Source of the DNA: Filosporella fistucella
Taxonomy: Eukaryota; Ascomycota; Leotiomycetes; Helotiales
Direction of reading: 5' to 3'
DNA: 64,000 nucleotides
Assembly: GCA_030077755.1 (NCBI GenBank)
Contig: JAQJZZ010000008.1
Coordinates: forward strand, 3,844,001 to 3,908,000
The notes beneath the pieces were generated by a model. That model was not told the DNA's origin and searched no databases. It saw only the letters and a program-made list of their open reading frames with translations. The translations under genes were made by a program, and so were the position numbers. The stretch's first letter is position 1, and each line of letters begins with the position of its first letter. Shown here in pieces: positions 23,600 to 34,815 of this stretch.

Positions 23600-26120
23600 A
23601 GTTGTTTACGATTGAGGTGCATTTGAGCGCATGTCTTTGAACGAGGATGAGAACACGCTGACTAAGCATCACTATGTTCCCTAGTGTTCCTGTTGGTCCC
23701 ACCAACTTCGTGGATTTCAGTTCCTCCAAATTGTTGCTACTTGATACAACTATAATTTCTCTTCTATGAGAGAATTACAGTAATCCAAAGTCCGGCTTGC
23801 AAGTGCCTATATTGAAAACTAGAAGAGCCCCACAAAAGTCGTATTGTTTCAACAAGCTATACACACCCCGTAGCCTAAAGCTTTTTGGAGCCACGCCAGT
23901 CATCGACCGCGGCGCTCACTTACTTGTCCCATTCTAATAGTCTAGTATATTATATAAACCAAAGGGATGTGGAAGATTGCCTTCGAACTATATACGCGGC
24001 TAGAATGCGAAACAATAGGATTCTTCCAAGTGGAATTAGTATGCTTTCTTAACTCATATAAGTTATAATATTACTTATCTGCTTAACTAGCGAATGCCCT
24101 CAGATATCGTTATCCACATTGCAAGTACTTACGTAGTATGAAGGCTGTCACGCCACTAATAGAGCCGTAGCTAGGTCTTCATGCCTCATATTCCCTGCAA
24201 TCATAGTATTCACTTCTGTATTACAAAGCGCATGATGTCGACAACAATCACTAGCATTGAGCAAAATGTCCCTGCTATATCTTAAATACCGCTTCAGTAG
24301 ATCGGTTCGGGTTGTATTCTCAGCAACACTTACTTATCCATTGAACTAAGAAACGTAGAAGGACAAGAGGAAGGACTAAAAGAAAGGCAGCTGGCTATTA
24401 CTGCGGTTCTCATCACTACAAATCCAGTCCAAGTAATATATTAGATCAAATGAACCTTTGATCATTGGTACCTACGAAGTTTCTAGAGTTGATTTCAAAT
24501 ATTATCTTAGTTATAGGAGGATAGACTAGCATATACACTCCCAATGAATATTCTTCATCTAATAAATTTCGGATATTCGCTCATGTCCTACAGAGTCTGA
24601 TTGAACACCGCAATTTGTAGTTTCACTATTCTCGGAGCACTTTGCTTCATGATGTCTACTGAAAGATCGTCAATCCAGGAGGTAAAGTTGTTTGGACTGG
24701 AGCAGTATTTGGAACTTTAACCCTGATCGCATTCAACGTTGCTTAGAGGTCAATAAATCCTCTCCAAACGCAATTCTGACCTGCTAAGCTACAGCGACTT
24801 GATCAAGTCCAGCAGATGGCTTTCTCCCTGCGACCTCTAGAATACTACCTTTTGGTGTTTACCGCCATGGGGATGTAAGTTTGCGAAGCAAGCAGTAATG
24901 CCACTTAGACTTTGGAAAGCCAACGAGTATCCGGTCTACCACTTGTTTTGGCAGTTTTGTTCGACCTCAAGTCTCTCAAGACTCCCTCTAGTATATGATC
25001 GCCTGGCAGCAAGAAGCCCGGAGCTGATTTGATCTACGCTTTGGCGTTAGAGTAGGTATATTAAATAATAGCTCTAATTGATTGTCTTGCCATCTCCGAT
25101 CCTTAATCTCTCTATATGGGGTCTTAATTTTCAACCATACATGCATCGTAGGCTCAAAGTGAATCAAATTCCAGCGAGTACCGTTAGGCATCTATAGGAC
25201 TATAGGCGCTATTTTAGCTATTTAACGTTCCTCAATTAGCTCTATAATATATACTTGCTATAAGACTCGTTAACTATTTTAGTACCTAATCTCCTTCTCG
25301 TAACTATATCTAAGTAGCATATATATATATATTATCCTATTTATTCTTAACGCCGGACATTTGACTGCTTATAATCTTTAGTGAGTATAAGTATTCCTAG
25401 CGATATAATTAGTGTCCTCTGCCCCTATCTCGCTCGTTTATATAATCGCATAGAGCTGGCCCGAGTAGCTTTGTGCTTCGACTTATTCTTGGTGGGGATG
25501 AAAAAGAAGTGCGATATGGCTATATAGAGAGTGTTAAGAGACTACTTTAAGGAGAGCAAAAGAGGATGAGGGAATAGTGTTGCCAATAGAGAGTATAAGA
25601 AATTAATAGAATAGATATTAGTGATCGCGCAACGATGAAGAGTATAGGAGGATATTGAGAGGTGGTATGTTTAGAGCTGTTACGGAGTACAACTCGAACA
25701 ATTAATGCCCCACTACGTAGTGAATATATCGAACAAGAAGAGGAGGTGAGCAGTATGCTAAAGGATAGAAACAATACCGATGTCCCAACTGCCGAATATC
25801 AAATGACACATGGGAAACTATGGTGTCAATCTCCCCATCAATGCCGGCACAACGACAACCTACAAATCTCCCACACGAATGTGGTACATCTCTTACCAAA
25901 GTTACATCACTTCATGCTCAAGTGCATTTAGAACAATGTTTAGAGTGGGTAATTGTCTGGTATTTCAAAGTCCCGAAAGATATCTAATACACAGAAAAGC
26001 GAGTCCAAGCATAGATCCCTTGCATCCACCCTGTGTCTGATCCACGATAAGACCTGTCCAATAAATGTACAAGTATCATCATCGAAACCAACGCAGTGAT
26101 GAGAGCGTCGAGAAAAAGCC
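23600..26120. other. AT-rich island, probable decayed transposon DNA
   Basis: Base composition drops sharply in GC compared with flanking genes, TA-rich words dominate (CTATAATATATACTTGCTATAAG and similar), and no long frame survives. This is what repeat-induced point mutation leaves of transposons in Pezizomycotina. A fragment at 24988-25191 looks like a hAT transposase piece. Ends of an element could not be defined. The right part (25900-26120) is the 3' flank of the kinase gene. Confidence 0.55.
24988..25191 (-). pseudogene. possible hAT transposase remnant
   Basis: A 67-codon frame begins MPNGTRWNLIHFEPTMHVW. The TRWN core followed by a hydrophobic helix is the conserved start of the hAT dimerisation region (usual form TRWNSWY...). 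About 30 residues later DRRWQDNQLELLF resembles the next DW-x-L-x-x-L block. No DDE residues or terminal repeats were found, and it sits in AT-rich decayed sequence. This is resemblance only. Confidence 0.35.
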
Positions 26121-26124
26121 TGGT

Positions 26125-28077
26125 CTACAATTGAAGGTCATTCCATCCTCCAACCCACTCCATATCGGGAAAACCGACGTCGCCATGGCGTTTGTCCTTG
26201 CCATGATCAACGCGAACCCGTTCCCTTGCCCATGGGCAACCTTTGCCCTTATCCTTTGCTCCAGTATCCTTAATAACAGTATTGGCCTTATTATCCCAAA
26301 TTCCGGCTCCAAACCCAGTGAAGCCTAATCCAACGCTTCGTCTTGCCTTCCATAATTCTGGAGATTTCTCAGACTCCGATGCGCCAGTATATGCTCGTCT
26401 CCGTTCTCCCAGGGCAGACCACTTGTCAAAAGAGGTTCTCTTTGGAGGTGGTGAGTACCGTGGAGAGTGGATTGAGACATTGGTATACTTCTTCGGGGTT
26501 TCGTGGAAGAAGAAACCATCCGCAACGAGGTCCCCATCGATGTCTGCAGCAGCACGATCGTTTTCCGTGTTCAACTTAGAAATATTTACAAAAGAAGAGC
26601 TCTGTGGCTCAATCGCTCCATGACGTATCGTATCATCTTCCGACTTGCTTTCGTGACTCCAGGTCCGTGCGTTCATCATTTGACGGGTCTTGAGTTGCTT
26701 TTCGGCCTCCTCCTCCTCTTCCTCTTCAATCTCTTCATCCCACAAGTCACTCCAGCTCTTGGAGGTGACTTCGTTCTTCTTGCCAAAGACAGACGCCAAT
26801 GAAGGCAATGGCTTTGGCTTAGACATTGTGATTGGCAAGGAGCCAGAGATAGGTGTAAGGCTCGCCTTTGGAGGTCCAACCTTGTTTGATCGTCGAATGG
26901 CGAGAGACGCCAACGAGGCACCGAGGGACGAATCCAATACCGATGCGAGCGATGGTGTCTGTTGACCAACTGAGAACCAATCCTTGTTGCTCTCCTCAGA
27001 GCTTGGGAATAGATCTTCCGACCGGTAGCTCTCATCATCAGGGATAGCTGAAAGTTGACGGAATTGTTGAGGTGGGCTGGCATGGAGAGCCTTGGCCCAC
27101 GGGAATGAGCCAGTGTCCATCTGGGGACTTTGGATGGATGGGGTGCGAAGAGGCTCACGATTGGCACTGGCGATGCCACGTCTCTCGGCATTGTTGAAAT
27201 CATCCAAGGTCTCGTCAAATGTAGTAAAGCTGACGAGTTTCTTGAGCGCCTCTCTGGCACCGCTAAGAGATCGCTTGCGTGGGTCCAAGCTCATACATTG
27301 TGCAACAACCTCAAATGTGTCTTCGGACATTGTTGGAAAGACATCGAAGAGAGATTGCTTATCGCGAGAGAAATCGAGGAAGAGTGGATCCGACTCGGTA
27401 GGAGTGGTGAAAGGATTGCGTGAGAAGAGAATATTGAGCAGGCAGATACCAATGGCCCAGATATCTGCTTGTTCAGGTGCATATCCGGCTCCAGCAGAGT
27501 CGTACTGTTCGGGTGACATGTATCGGTCAGAACCAACGGTTGTCTCGTATGTCCATGTCTCGGTTGTAGCAAGACCAAAGTCCCCGAGTTTCATCTCACC
27601 ACTTTCGGTCAGGAAGATGTTCTCTGGCTTGATATCTCGATGGTACATGCCCTTCTCATGAATGTACGCCACGGCATCGACAAGCTGTAACATAAAGCGG
27701 CGTACATGTTCGGTCTCCAAAGGCCCAGTCCCGGTTCGAATGGCTTCGTACAAATCTCCCCGTGAGCAGAATTCCAGCACAATGTAGACGTGTGCCTCTG
27801 TTTCGAACGAGTGGATAAGATTGACAATATTGGGATGCTCTCCAAGTCGAGCATGGCAAGCAAGCTCCTCGGACTTCTCATCTACAGCAAATGAGTTATC
27901 AGAATCCTCGATAAGAGCAGACTTCTTGGTCAAGCACTTGATGGCGACATACTCGCCATTCGTCAAGTCCTCGGCCATAAAGACCATTCCGAAGGAGCCA
28001 TGGTTGAGTGGAGATACGGTTCTGAAGCGACCATCTAGGACAACCCCATCGTAAAACTTCTCTCTGAGGCATTCCAT
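26125..28077 (-). CDS. KSP1: Ran1/Ksp1-type serine/threonine kinase
   Basis: Single exon, 650 residues from ATG 28077 (MECLREKF); an in-frame ATG 75 bases upstream would add a hydrophobic, non-conserved-looking leader. Kinase domain about residues 15-315: glycine loop HGSFGMVF (28), VAIK lysine 47, catalytic HRDIKPEN (146), DFG (166), activation segment GSDRYMSPEQ, and IWAIGICLLNILF. The QYDS insert and long disordered C-terminus suit the Ran1/Ksp1/Sks1 group, which links nutrient signals (PKA, TORC1) to growth, filamentation and, in fission yeast, meiosis. The tail has an acidic run (EEEIEEEEEEEAEKQ) and a conserved-looking end, PDMEWVGGWNDLQL. The gene-free upstream stretch is exceptionally long. 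Confidence 0.88.
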   Translation of the reverse strand: MECLREKFYDGVVLDGRFRTVSPLNHGSFGMVFMAEDLTNGEYVAIKCLTKKSALIEDSDNSFAVDEKSEELACHARLGEHPNIVNLIHSFETEAHVYIVLEFCSRGDLYEAIRTGTGPLETEHVRRFMLQLVDAVAYIHEKGMYHRDIKPENIFLTESGEMKLGDFGLATTETWTYETTVGSDRYMSPEQYDSAGAGYAPEQADIWAIGICLLNILFSRNPFTTPTESDPLFLDFSRDKQSLFDVFPTMSEDTFEVVAQCMSLDPRKRSLSGAREALKKLVSFTTFDETLDDFNNAERRGIASANREPLRTPSIQSPQMDTGSFPWAKALHASPPQQFRQLSAIPDDESYRSEDLFPSSEESNKDWFSVGQQTPSLASVLDSSLGASLASLAIRRSNKVGPPKASLTPISGSLPITMSKPKPLPSLASVFGKKNEVTSKSWSDLWDEEIEEEEEEEAEKQLKTRQMMNARTWSHESKSEDDTIRHGAIEPQSSSFVNISKLNTENDRAAADIDGDLVADGFFFHETPKKYTNVSIHSPRYSPPPKRTSFDKWSALGERRRAYTGASESEKSPELWKARRSVGLGFTGFGAGIWDNKANTVIKDTGAKDKGKGCPWARERVRVDHGKDKRHGDVGFPDMEWVGGWNDLQL

Positions 28078-28310
28078 GTTGATGATTGTTGGTGTTGTGT
28101 TGAAGATTAAGTAGTTGAGTATTGTAACGGAAAGATCAAAGTAGTTGTACAACTGAAAATGTTTTTGGGATCTGTGAAGACTTCGAGGGTGATGAAGCAG
28201 TACAAGGTGGAAATGCTTTTGTCTTCTCTAAAAACAGTGTTGTTGGCACAAGGAGCAAAGCTCGGAGAGGATGTGAGGATGAGTCGTTGAAGTGAGTCGT
28301 GGACGAGTGA

Positions 28311-28523
28311 CAAAACAGGCGGGTACCGTCGTATCTTTCAAAACAGCAAGAATCGCTGAAATTGATCAGTCGTTGCTAAACAGTGAATATGGAAAGCACC
28401 GCTGCAATGAGAAAAACAGCGGGAGCTGTTTAGGTAGATGATGCTGATGTTCTCAAATGACTAAAACGGCGGGAACTGTCGATGAGTCGTGGGGATGGTC
28501 GACAAAAAAGGCGGGAGCCGTCG
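28311..28523. repeat. four copies of a GGCGGGA hairpin-like motif
   Basis: Copies near 28311-28331, 28413-28430, 28462-28482 and 28503-28523. Each has an A-run followed by GC-GGGA (GGGT in the first) flanked by partly complementary bases, for example ACAGC-GGGA-GCTGT and GGC-GGGA-GCC. GATGAGTCGTGG-like words accompany three of them. They lie 235-450 bases upstream of the kinase start codon. Confidence 0.6.
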
Positions 28524-30322
28524 ACGGGAAACGGAAAATAAGCAAGGAGCAACGCTATATAAAAATGTATCTCAAGACGGCAAACAAAAGCTAATTGGCG
28601 AAAACTCCAGGATGTATCGTAGGGGTCAGAGGCTCATTGATGGGTATTCGAATCACTAACAAAGGGAATTGTGTGGTTTGGTCGTAAATAGAGGGACAAG
28701 AGGTCCGGAAGGAAAGATATGAAGTCGTTATGCTAACATGGAAGCTGGAAAATAGTAAAGAACGAGTGTCTGAGGTATGGGATAGATCCTCAGGAAGACG
28801 ATTCGAGTAAACGGACTGCCGAATCGGGAAGTGTGGAGATCGATGGAATCGATGGGAAGGTCGATGCCGTGAAGAGCCAAAACGATCGACTGAGTGTCAA
28901 TTGTGATGGATCGAAGAGATCGAATGTAGTGAAGGATGAGATGTTGATGGAATGGCTCTGCAGATGGATGATGAGTGGGAATCTGCAAAGCTGATGAGCG
29001 AGATTGTCTGATTGAGAGTGAGTCTATCGGGAGACAATCTCTGTCCTTGTTTCGGAAATCATGTGTTGTGGTTTTGGGATTGATGGAATAGGAAGTCGAA
29101 GAGCTTGCTCTCCGTCTGCCTTATCCGTGGAAAGTTGTTGACTTCAGCTCGAAGGTCGTGGAAGAGTTATCTGATGTCGAGGAGGAAGTTGGAAGTGAGG
29201 TTGAGGGAAGAAGAGTGGAAGGTGGTGGTCGTAAAGTTGGTCGAGTATCAGTCCCAGTCTCCTCTAGGGAAGTTCGTCTTGTATGTGCAAAGGGTCGACG
29301 TTGAGATGGAATGTTGTGGTTGTGACGGATGACGCAGAGTGGGAGACGAGGCAATATGAGTCGAGGCGGTTGAGCTTCGTGTGAGAGTTGTTTAGGAACG
29401 GAACGGGGTTGAAGTGAAGCGGCGGTGATGATGGGGTGATTAGGTGAAGGTGAAGGTGAAGGCGGAGAAGAAGAAGGAGAGGAGGAAAAGGGAAGGTTGA
29501 CAACAACGATAGATGTGACCAGTCTTAAGGATCGTAGTATAGAGTGGATGTGGATGTGGGTGAGGATAGGATGGGGTTGGAAGAAGAAGGAGCAAGTCAA
29601 CAGGGCAGCAGCGAGAGTCACTAGTTTCGCTTGGTGGAGTCGGCATATTTGCTGTAGACATACCGCTCACTCACTGTCTTGGTGGACACCAGCTTTGCAG
29701 CCTGAGCATTGAGGACTCAAAGCCGCCGAAGCCACTCCACTTCCCTTGACCGCCCCGAGTCCAGCATCTGCGACTGGATCAGTCGAGGCAGTGCTGTGAA
29801 AGCAGCGAGGTGTCATGATTCCGGTTAAAGCATGGCGGGAAGACGGTCAGCTCAAGGCGTCAACTTGCACCAGTAAGATGACAACAATGTGAAACCAATG
29901 GGTGCAGCCGAAGCTACTCCTTCTGGCAATGGAAGCCGCTTTAGTGAGATTCTACGTCTTTCCGTGCCAACACGCCAACATTGCCACCTATTGGCCCAGG
30001 ATGCTTTACGAAGTGGGGATGGCGTCGAGGCACGCACACAGAACAAGCACACAAGCGGCGAGAGACAAGGAAGGTGGTGGGGTGGATTCAAGGGCAGAGT
30101 CAGGGCAGGGTCACGCAAAGCAGACCAGGCTAGGCAGATCGGGCATGGCCATGGCTTTGGTGTGAGTTGTGTGGGTCTGTCTGGTCTGGTCTCCTGTTGA
30201 CTGCATTCAAGTGCATGACGACCTTTACCGCTTTAAGCACAGCCTTCCACTGACTCCACTTTTTACCATCGCTGCCCCTGACTGGCTGATCAGATCTGGG
30301 GACGATGGCGAGAATGGCTCAG

Positions 30323-30712
30323 GATTGCACAGTACAGTACAGTACAGATAGGAAAGTACTGGAGTGCACTGTACTGTACTTGGTGCTGACACATTTCAGT
30401 GCTTCGATGGCTCAACATTTCTTTACTGTATCATTTGATTGTGCTGCTGATACTGCCGGGTTCTAGTGTCTTCTTTGTTCTCACTCAAAGACAAATAAGC
30501 TCACTAGGTAGTCGCTAGAGCAAATAGGCCAGTGTACGGATGTACGGGAGTACTCACTCAGGTCGTAGTGCAAGCCAGCAGGCGCTCGAGTAATTACTGA
30601 GTAACTGGGTCCTAGTAGGCAGGCAAGCAGATGTATTTCGTACCTATCGGCGCTCGGTCGGTACGATTGGAGGCACCTCAAGTCACTGTATAGTACTGTA
30701 CTGTACTGTACC
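30323..30712. repeat. GTACA/GTACT pentanucleotide repeats
   Basis: Short runs of CAGTA (near 30328-30348), CTGTA (30367-30380) and TAGTACTGTACTGTACTGTACC (30690-30712). A related run occurs at 52271-52292. Read directly. Confidence 0.7.
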
Positions 30713-32671
30713 ATAGGTAGTAGTACGTAGGCTCGTCTTGCCCGCCAGCGCTCTGGAATGCTCCATGCCCAGCAATTACAGCGAGTGAGAAACGAACACG
30801 GTTTTCACCACTGTCAGGAATACCGTAACGGGCACTGCCATGACATGCCAATTACCCAATTACCCAATTATCCAATCGTCCATCACACCATCCGCTGCTC
30901 ACCAACCCCCGAACATGTCCCTCTGCCACCCTCTCTGACATCTTCTGCCACGCCTGCTTGTCGCCCTCCGATGACGCCGCCTCTTCCTCGATTTAGGTTT
31001 GAGCAATCTTGGAGAAGACCACGAGGCCCTCATAATTGACACCTTTTGGGATGCCCGTCGAAGCCGCTGGAAGCAGAACCCATCAAACCCGCTGCTTACT
31101 TGTATTCTTGTTATTGTTTGCCGCCAAATGACACATCGTAATCTTGCTTAGCAAAGGCAATTGACGGCTTTCAGCCTTTCACATTGCCAAAAGAGTCTCA
31201 CGCTGGTCACACGACCCTCGCCTTGGCTGTTGCTTGACCTTGACACCTTGAGTCCCCAAAGCAAAGGCGGCGAGGGGTTCTGAAATGGCCAAAAACGGCT
31301 TTCAAAAGGATTCGTCAATGGAATCCTTTCTTATGATCTTCTGCTGATGCTGAATGACCTCGAAGTGACCTCTTTGATCTGATTTCACAGTCCTGTCACG
31401 CAATGCAAGCACAAAGTGTTGCAAATCAGCTCCTCTTCCTGCTGCAATGTGTTCAATAGCTCAATATCCCTCATTGAAGCTCCCAACAGCTTCCCCTGCC
31501 CTCATTGTCCCAAGCTCTCAAGCACGAGTCACCCCAACTTTCGTCATTGTCACATCACAACTCCTTCAAAGTTCAAAGCTCCCTCCCCACAATCAATCGT
31601 TGAGCCATGTCCGTGACACAAAACGGATACATCGGAGAGCACCGATGGCCCCGCGTCACAGATTGAACTTTGAAGTGACTACGAAGTATGGACCAGAGAT
31701 ACGGTGGGAACGATGGGTATGCTGAGGTACTGTATGGTGTGGTGCAATTGACTTCCAATGACGACCGATATCTCCCTTGTATGAAACCATTTGGATGCAC
31801 TCCCGTAGATCCCCATTAACATCAAGAGTATTTTCATCAATTTGATGCTGCAACCCCGGCGGCCGAGATCGCAACAGCTCCTATCTTGACGTTTCCACAC
31901 ACCCTCTTGCTCTTCCTTTGAAGGATTGCATTATTTGCATCCAGAACATCCAAGGCGTGTCATTGCCTCAGGCCCGGGTAAAGGAACTCGATTTAGTACA
32001 GACTTACTTGGTTGGAAACATCTAAAAATGCCTAAATGCTCACGGTCCTTGGTGGAAACAAATCATCAGTAGACGCCCTACACCAACTCATCTCCTTTGA
32101 TGGACAGCAGCCGAGTTTAACTGGTTGGAGGTCTGAATTGGCTTTTAGCTCTCCAGATGTTTCCTCGCTTGGCCGCCCATAAACAGAGACAAAGCAGACG
32201 CAGACGCAGAAAACAGAAGCCAGCCGGCTTCATCTGCGATTCGCTCATGTTGAATTTAATTTATATTCGCTGCATCTTGCAGCGGTGGTCTTGCTTCAGC
32301 TTCGTATGATGAACGCATCGCGCCTTGAACGCGTTGAGCTCTCATTTACCCACGAGTTCCACCAGCTCTCGGAATGATTGAGTGGTGGTGGTCTTCCATA
32401 GCTGATAAGCTCACAGCTTCCAACTCGCTCACGGTTGATCCTCGAGCAGCGGTGAACCTTACCTTCCTCGGAAGATCTCGATACGCTGATACTAAAATTG
32501 TCATCCCACTCGATCTTCACCCTTATGGATACAGGACTGGAGGTATGGATATTGCATCATTTCTTTTATTATCTGCCGGTAAGAGACCCTGAAACTTCTC
32601 AGCGATACACCCACCATTGGATTCGTGCAAAACATCTCTTCGTGCACTTCATCCAGATTCAAGATGCAAAG

Positions 32672-33091
32672 ATGGCACCACTGAACGTTGAAGACGCCAT
32701 CCTCCAACCCACCAACGGAACCAAGATGCAAGCTCCCGTTGGTGATACCGTGATACCGTGGGGACGCCTGGTAAAGGTAGAAGGGTAAGAAGTGGTCTCA
32801 AAATCGAGCATAACCTTTCCACCACCACCCCTCGTACACAGAGTTCGGCGCATAGCTTGCAGTTCTCAAAACACGTCCGGAACACAAGGGAAGCTTACCA
32901 GCCCAGCAAAACGTGCCAACACCAGATTGACAACAGAACTGCCTCCACAAGCTCTTCCTGGCACGTATGATCTTCCACGTAACACCACCCCACCGCACAG
33001 GGCATTCCCGCTGGCAAATTCTGGTCTGGCAAGTCTGGCAGAGCAGTCGTTGAAGCTTGCATGCTCGCATCATCTCGACCCCACAAAATGA
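32672..33091 (+). CDS. possible two-exon hypothetical protein
   Basis: Exon 1 32672-32784 begins MAPLNVEDAILQPTNG; a 57-base intron with GTAAGA donor and ACAG acceptor leads to exon 2 (32842-33091) in frame, ending HHLDPTK. The product would be 120 residues, rich in P, S, T and R, with no recognisable domain, signal or membrane segment. ATG context (AAGATGG) is fair. Frames overlapping it on the other strand look equally long, so this may be chance. It stands 317 bases before the MITE. Confidence 0.3.
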
Positions 33092-33408
33092 GTTCGTTCT
33101 GATGGGATGTCTCTGATACAGTGCCAGTCCCATCTCTATTGCTTAAAAAGCTTGGCTCAAGCTCACCCCACAGAACGAGCTGGTTTCAAGAAACGACAAA
33201 CACAATACAGATTTCCCGTTCAGATTCCCGCAGATCACCTTTTGCTAAGCGGTGAACATGAAATCTCTTCACTGAAACCCAAGACTACTGCACCTGCCTT
33301 CCATTCAGTTCGTATACGATACTCAGAATGTGAAAATGATACCAATGGTTGGCAGAATACCATTTGGGAGGTTGGACTTTGGCCGAATCACCATACTCAG
33401 GTAAAGTG

Positions 33409-33864
33409 AGGTGCCATAGGTCTTTGTGCATGCCCCAGTTTTTCACCAAAACTCACTAACTTCAAAATTAATTAATTAATACACATATAAGTATACTAGC
33501 GTAATTTCTTGATATAGAGGTAAGGAAATACCTGTATAGTATTTTATATTCTTAGGATTTTGAGCTTGAATTTTATAAATCAAGTTATTTAAAGGATTTC
33601 GAAATACTCGTTTAAAAATAGTGATTTTGGTAAGATTTATATGGGAAATTACGATTTTCTAGTTTTATATAACTTTAAACTTTGGTATATAGTATAATAA
33701 AATAGAATAAATCTATCTAAAAGATTTAAAGTATTAATAAAGTAATTATTTATCTTTGCACTTAAATTGTTTAACTTTATATTTGAGGTAGTATTTAATA
33801 TTTAATATTGAAGTAAGTGAGTTTTGGTGAAAAAGTGGGGCATGCACAAAGACCTATGGCACCT
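33409..33864. mobile_element. 456 bp MITE with ~55 bp terminal inverted repeats
   Basis: The left end (from 33409) AGGTGCCATAGGTCTTTGTG... is repeated in inverted orientation at the right end (to 33864), ...GACCTATGGCACCT. Over about 55 bases only three or so mismatches occur. The interior is extremely AT-rich and has no coding frame. The flanks TGA (left) and TAA (right) could be a diverged 3-base target duplication of the PIF/Harbinger type, but no perfect duplication is present. It is a non-autonomous DNA transposon; the autonomous partner is not in the window. Confidence 0.88.
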
Positions 33865-34815
33865 AATTTTAGTAAGCTAGCTAACCAACCTTCCAAAACT
33901 AGAAATACATGTCTTGTCAAGATCAGGATCTTCGGAATCTAGATGCAGGAATCAATGCCACATGCAACTAATCAACGGGCCTAGAAAATATCCCGTTCTC
34001 CACAACTGCACACTACAGACTGCAGTTCCTGAAGCTATCCTCACTTTGTGGTTTGCTTTTGCTAGCCTTACAGCAGAAAAAGGTGTACCTCTCAAGGTCC
34101 ACGGTCAAGGAGAAAAGGACTGACATCGTGCTGGTGCTTCTGCCTTACCTTACATTACATTCTTGCTTGCCCTGTCTCCCGTGGGTGGGGCCGCAGTGTG
34201 CTGTCCTTTATGCATCTGCATGATCAAATAGATCAGAACGGAGGAAATAACCAGGTGGTGTGGAGCTCGAAATCGATATCAGAGTGGCAACTATCAGAAT
34301 ACGATGGGAAAAGCCTGCTCACCGCCATCACAATCTTAAAATGATGAAGTCAAAGAGTGTTGGATTGGTAGAATTTGACAGTTGTAAATGATCCAGGCAG
34401 GCCTGTTCTTTCTTCCGACTATTTTGCCGAAAGACTTTGCAATTTTAGTCTCAAGGCCGCGAGCTGAATCGAGAAACATGCAGCTGTGAGAAACACCGGC
34501 CACCATTGAATTAAAAGGAAGGCTTGCATATACATGACAACTGCAGCCAGAGTGCATCCTGCTCCATACAACTCCATCCACCTCCAGCCAAACTACTGCA
34601 CGCTTCTGCATCCCAACCACCACCCTCACATCCCTTACTGGTAGGCATCTCGCTATTCCCGATTCTGCCCTTTGCGACTGGACAACCCGGCCAAGCTACT
34701 CTACCGCGAAGAAAAAAAATTCTCTGTTTACCTTCACCGCCATCTTTGACCGCGGTGTCAATATTGATTGCAAAAAAATTCGACGCGACGTCAGGTCTCA
34801 ACAGTCTCGTCTGCC
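33865..34815. other. intergenic, nothing recognised
   Basis: Upstream flank of the enolase-phosphatase gene. No frame, RNA gene or repeat is supported; a pyrimidine-rich stretch at 34590-34760 precedes the start codon, as is common in fungal promoters. Confidence 0.5.

Larger units (their letters stand above)
28078..32671. other. long gene-poor upstream region of the kinase gene
   Basis: About 4.6 kb with no gene I can support. It contains four GGCGGGA-type repeats (28311-28523), purine/pyrimidine-biased tracts near 29120-29520 that create long low-complexity frames, GTACT-type repeats near 30323-30712, and ATTACCCA repeats near 30850. A long promoter and 5' leader of the minus-strand kinase gene is the simplest reading; signalling kinase genes in filamentous fungi often have these. 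Confidence 0.5.

Noticed and set aside
26676..27260. Long antisense frame (about 194 codons) opposite the kinase gene
   Set aside because: It mirrors the coding sequence of the kinase C-terminus, has arginine/serine-rich composition typical of antisense frames and no domain.
29121..29621. Minus-strand frame of 166 codons rich in S, P, T and L
   Set aside because: Low-complexity sequence caused by a pyrimidine-biased tract; several overlapping frames in other phases look alike and no domain is seen.
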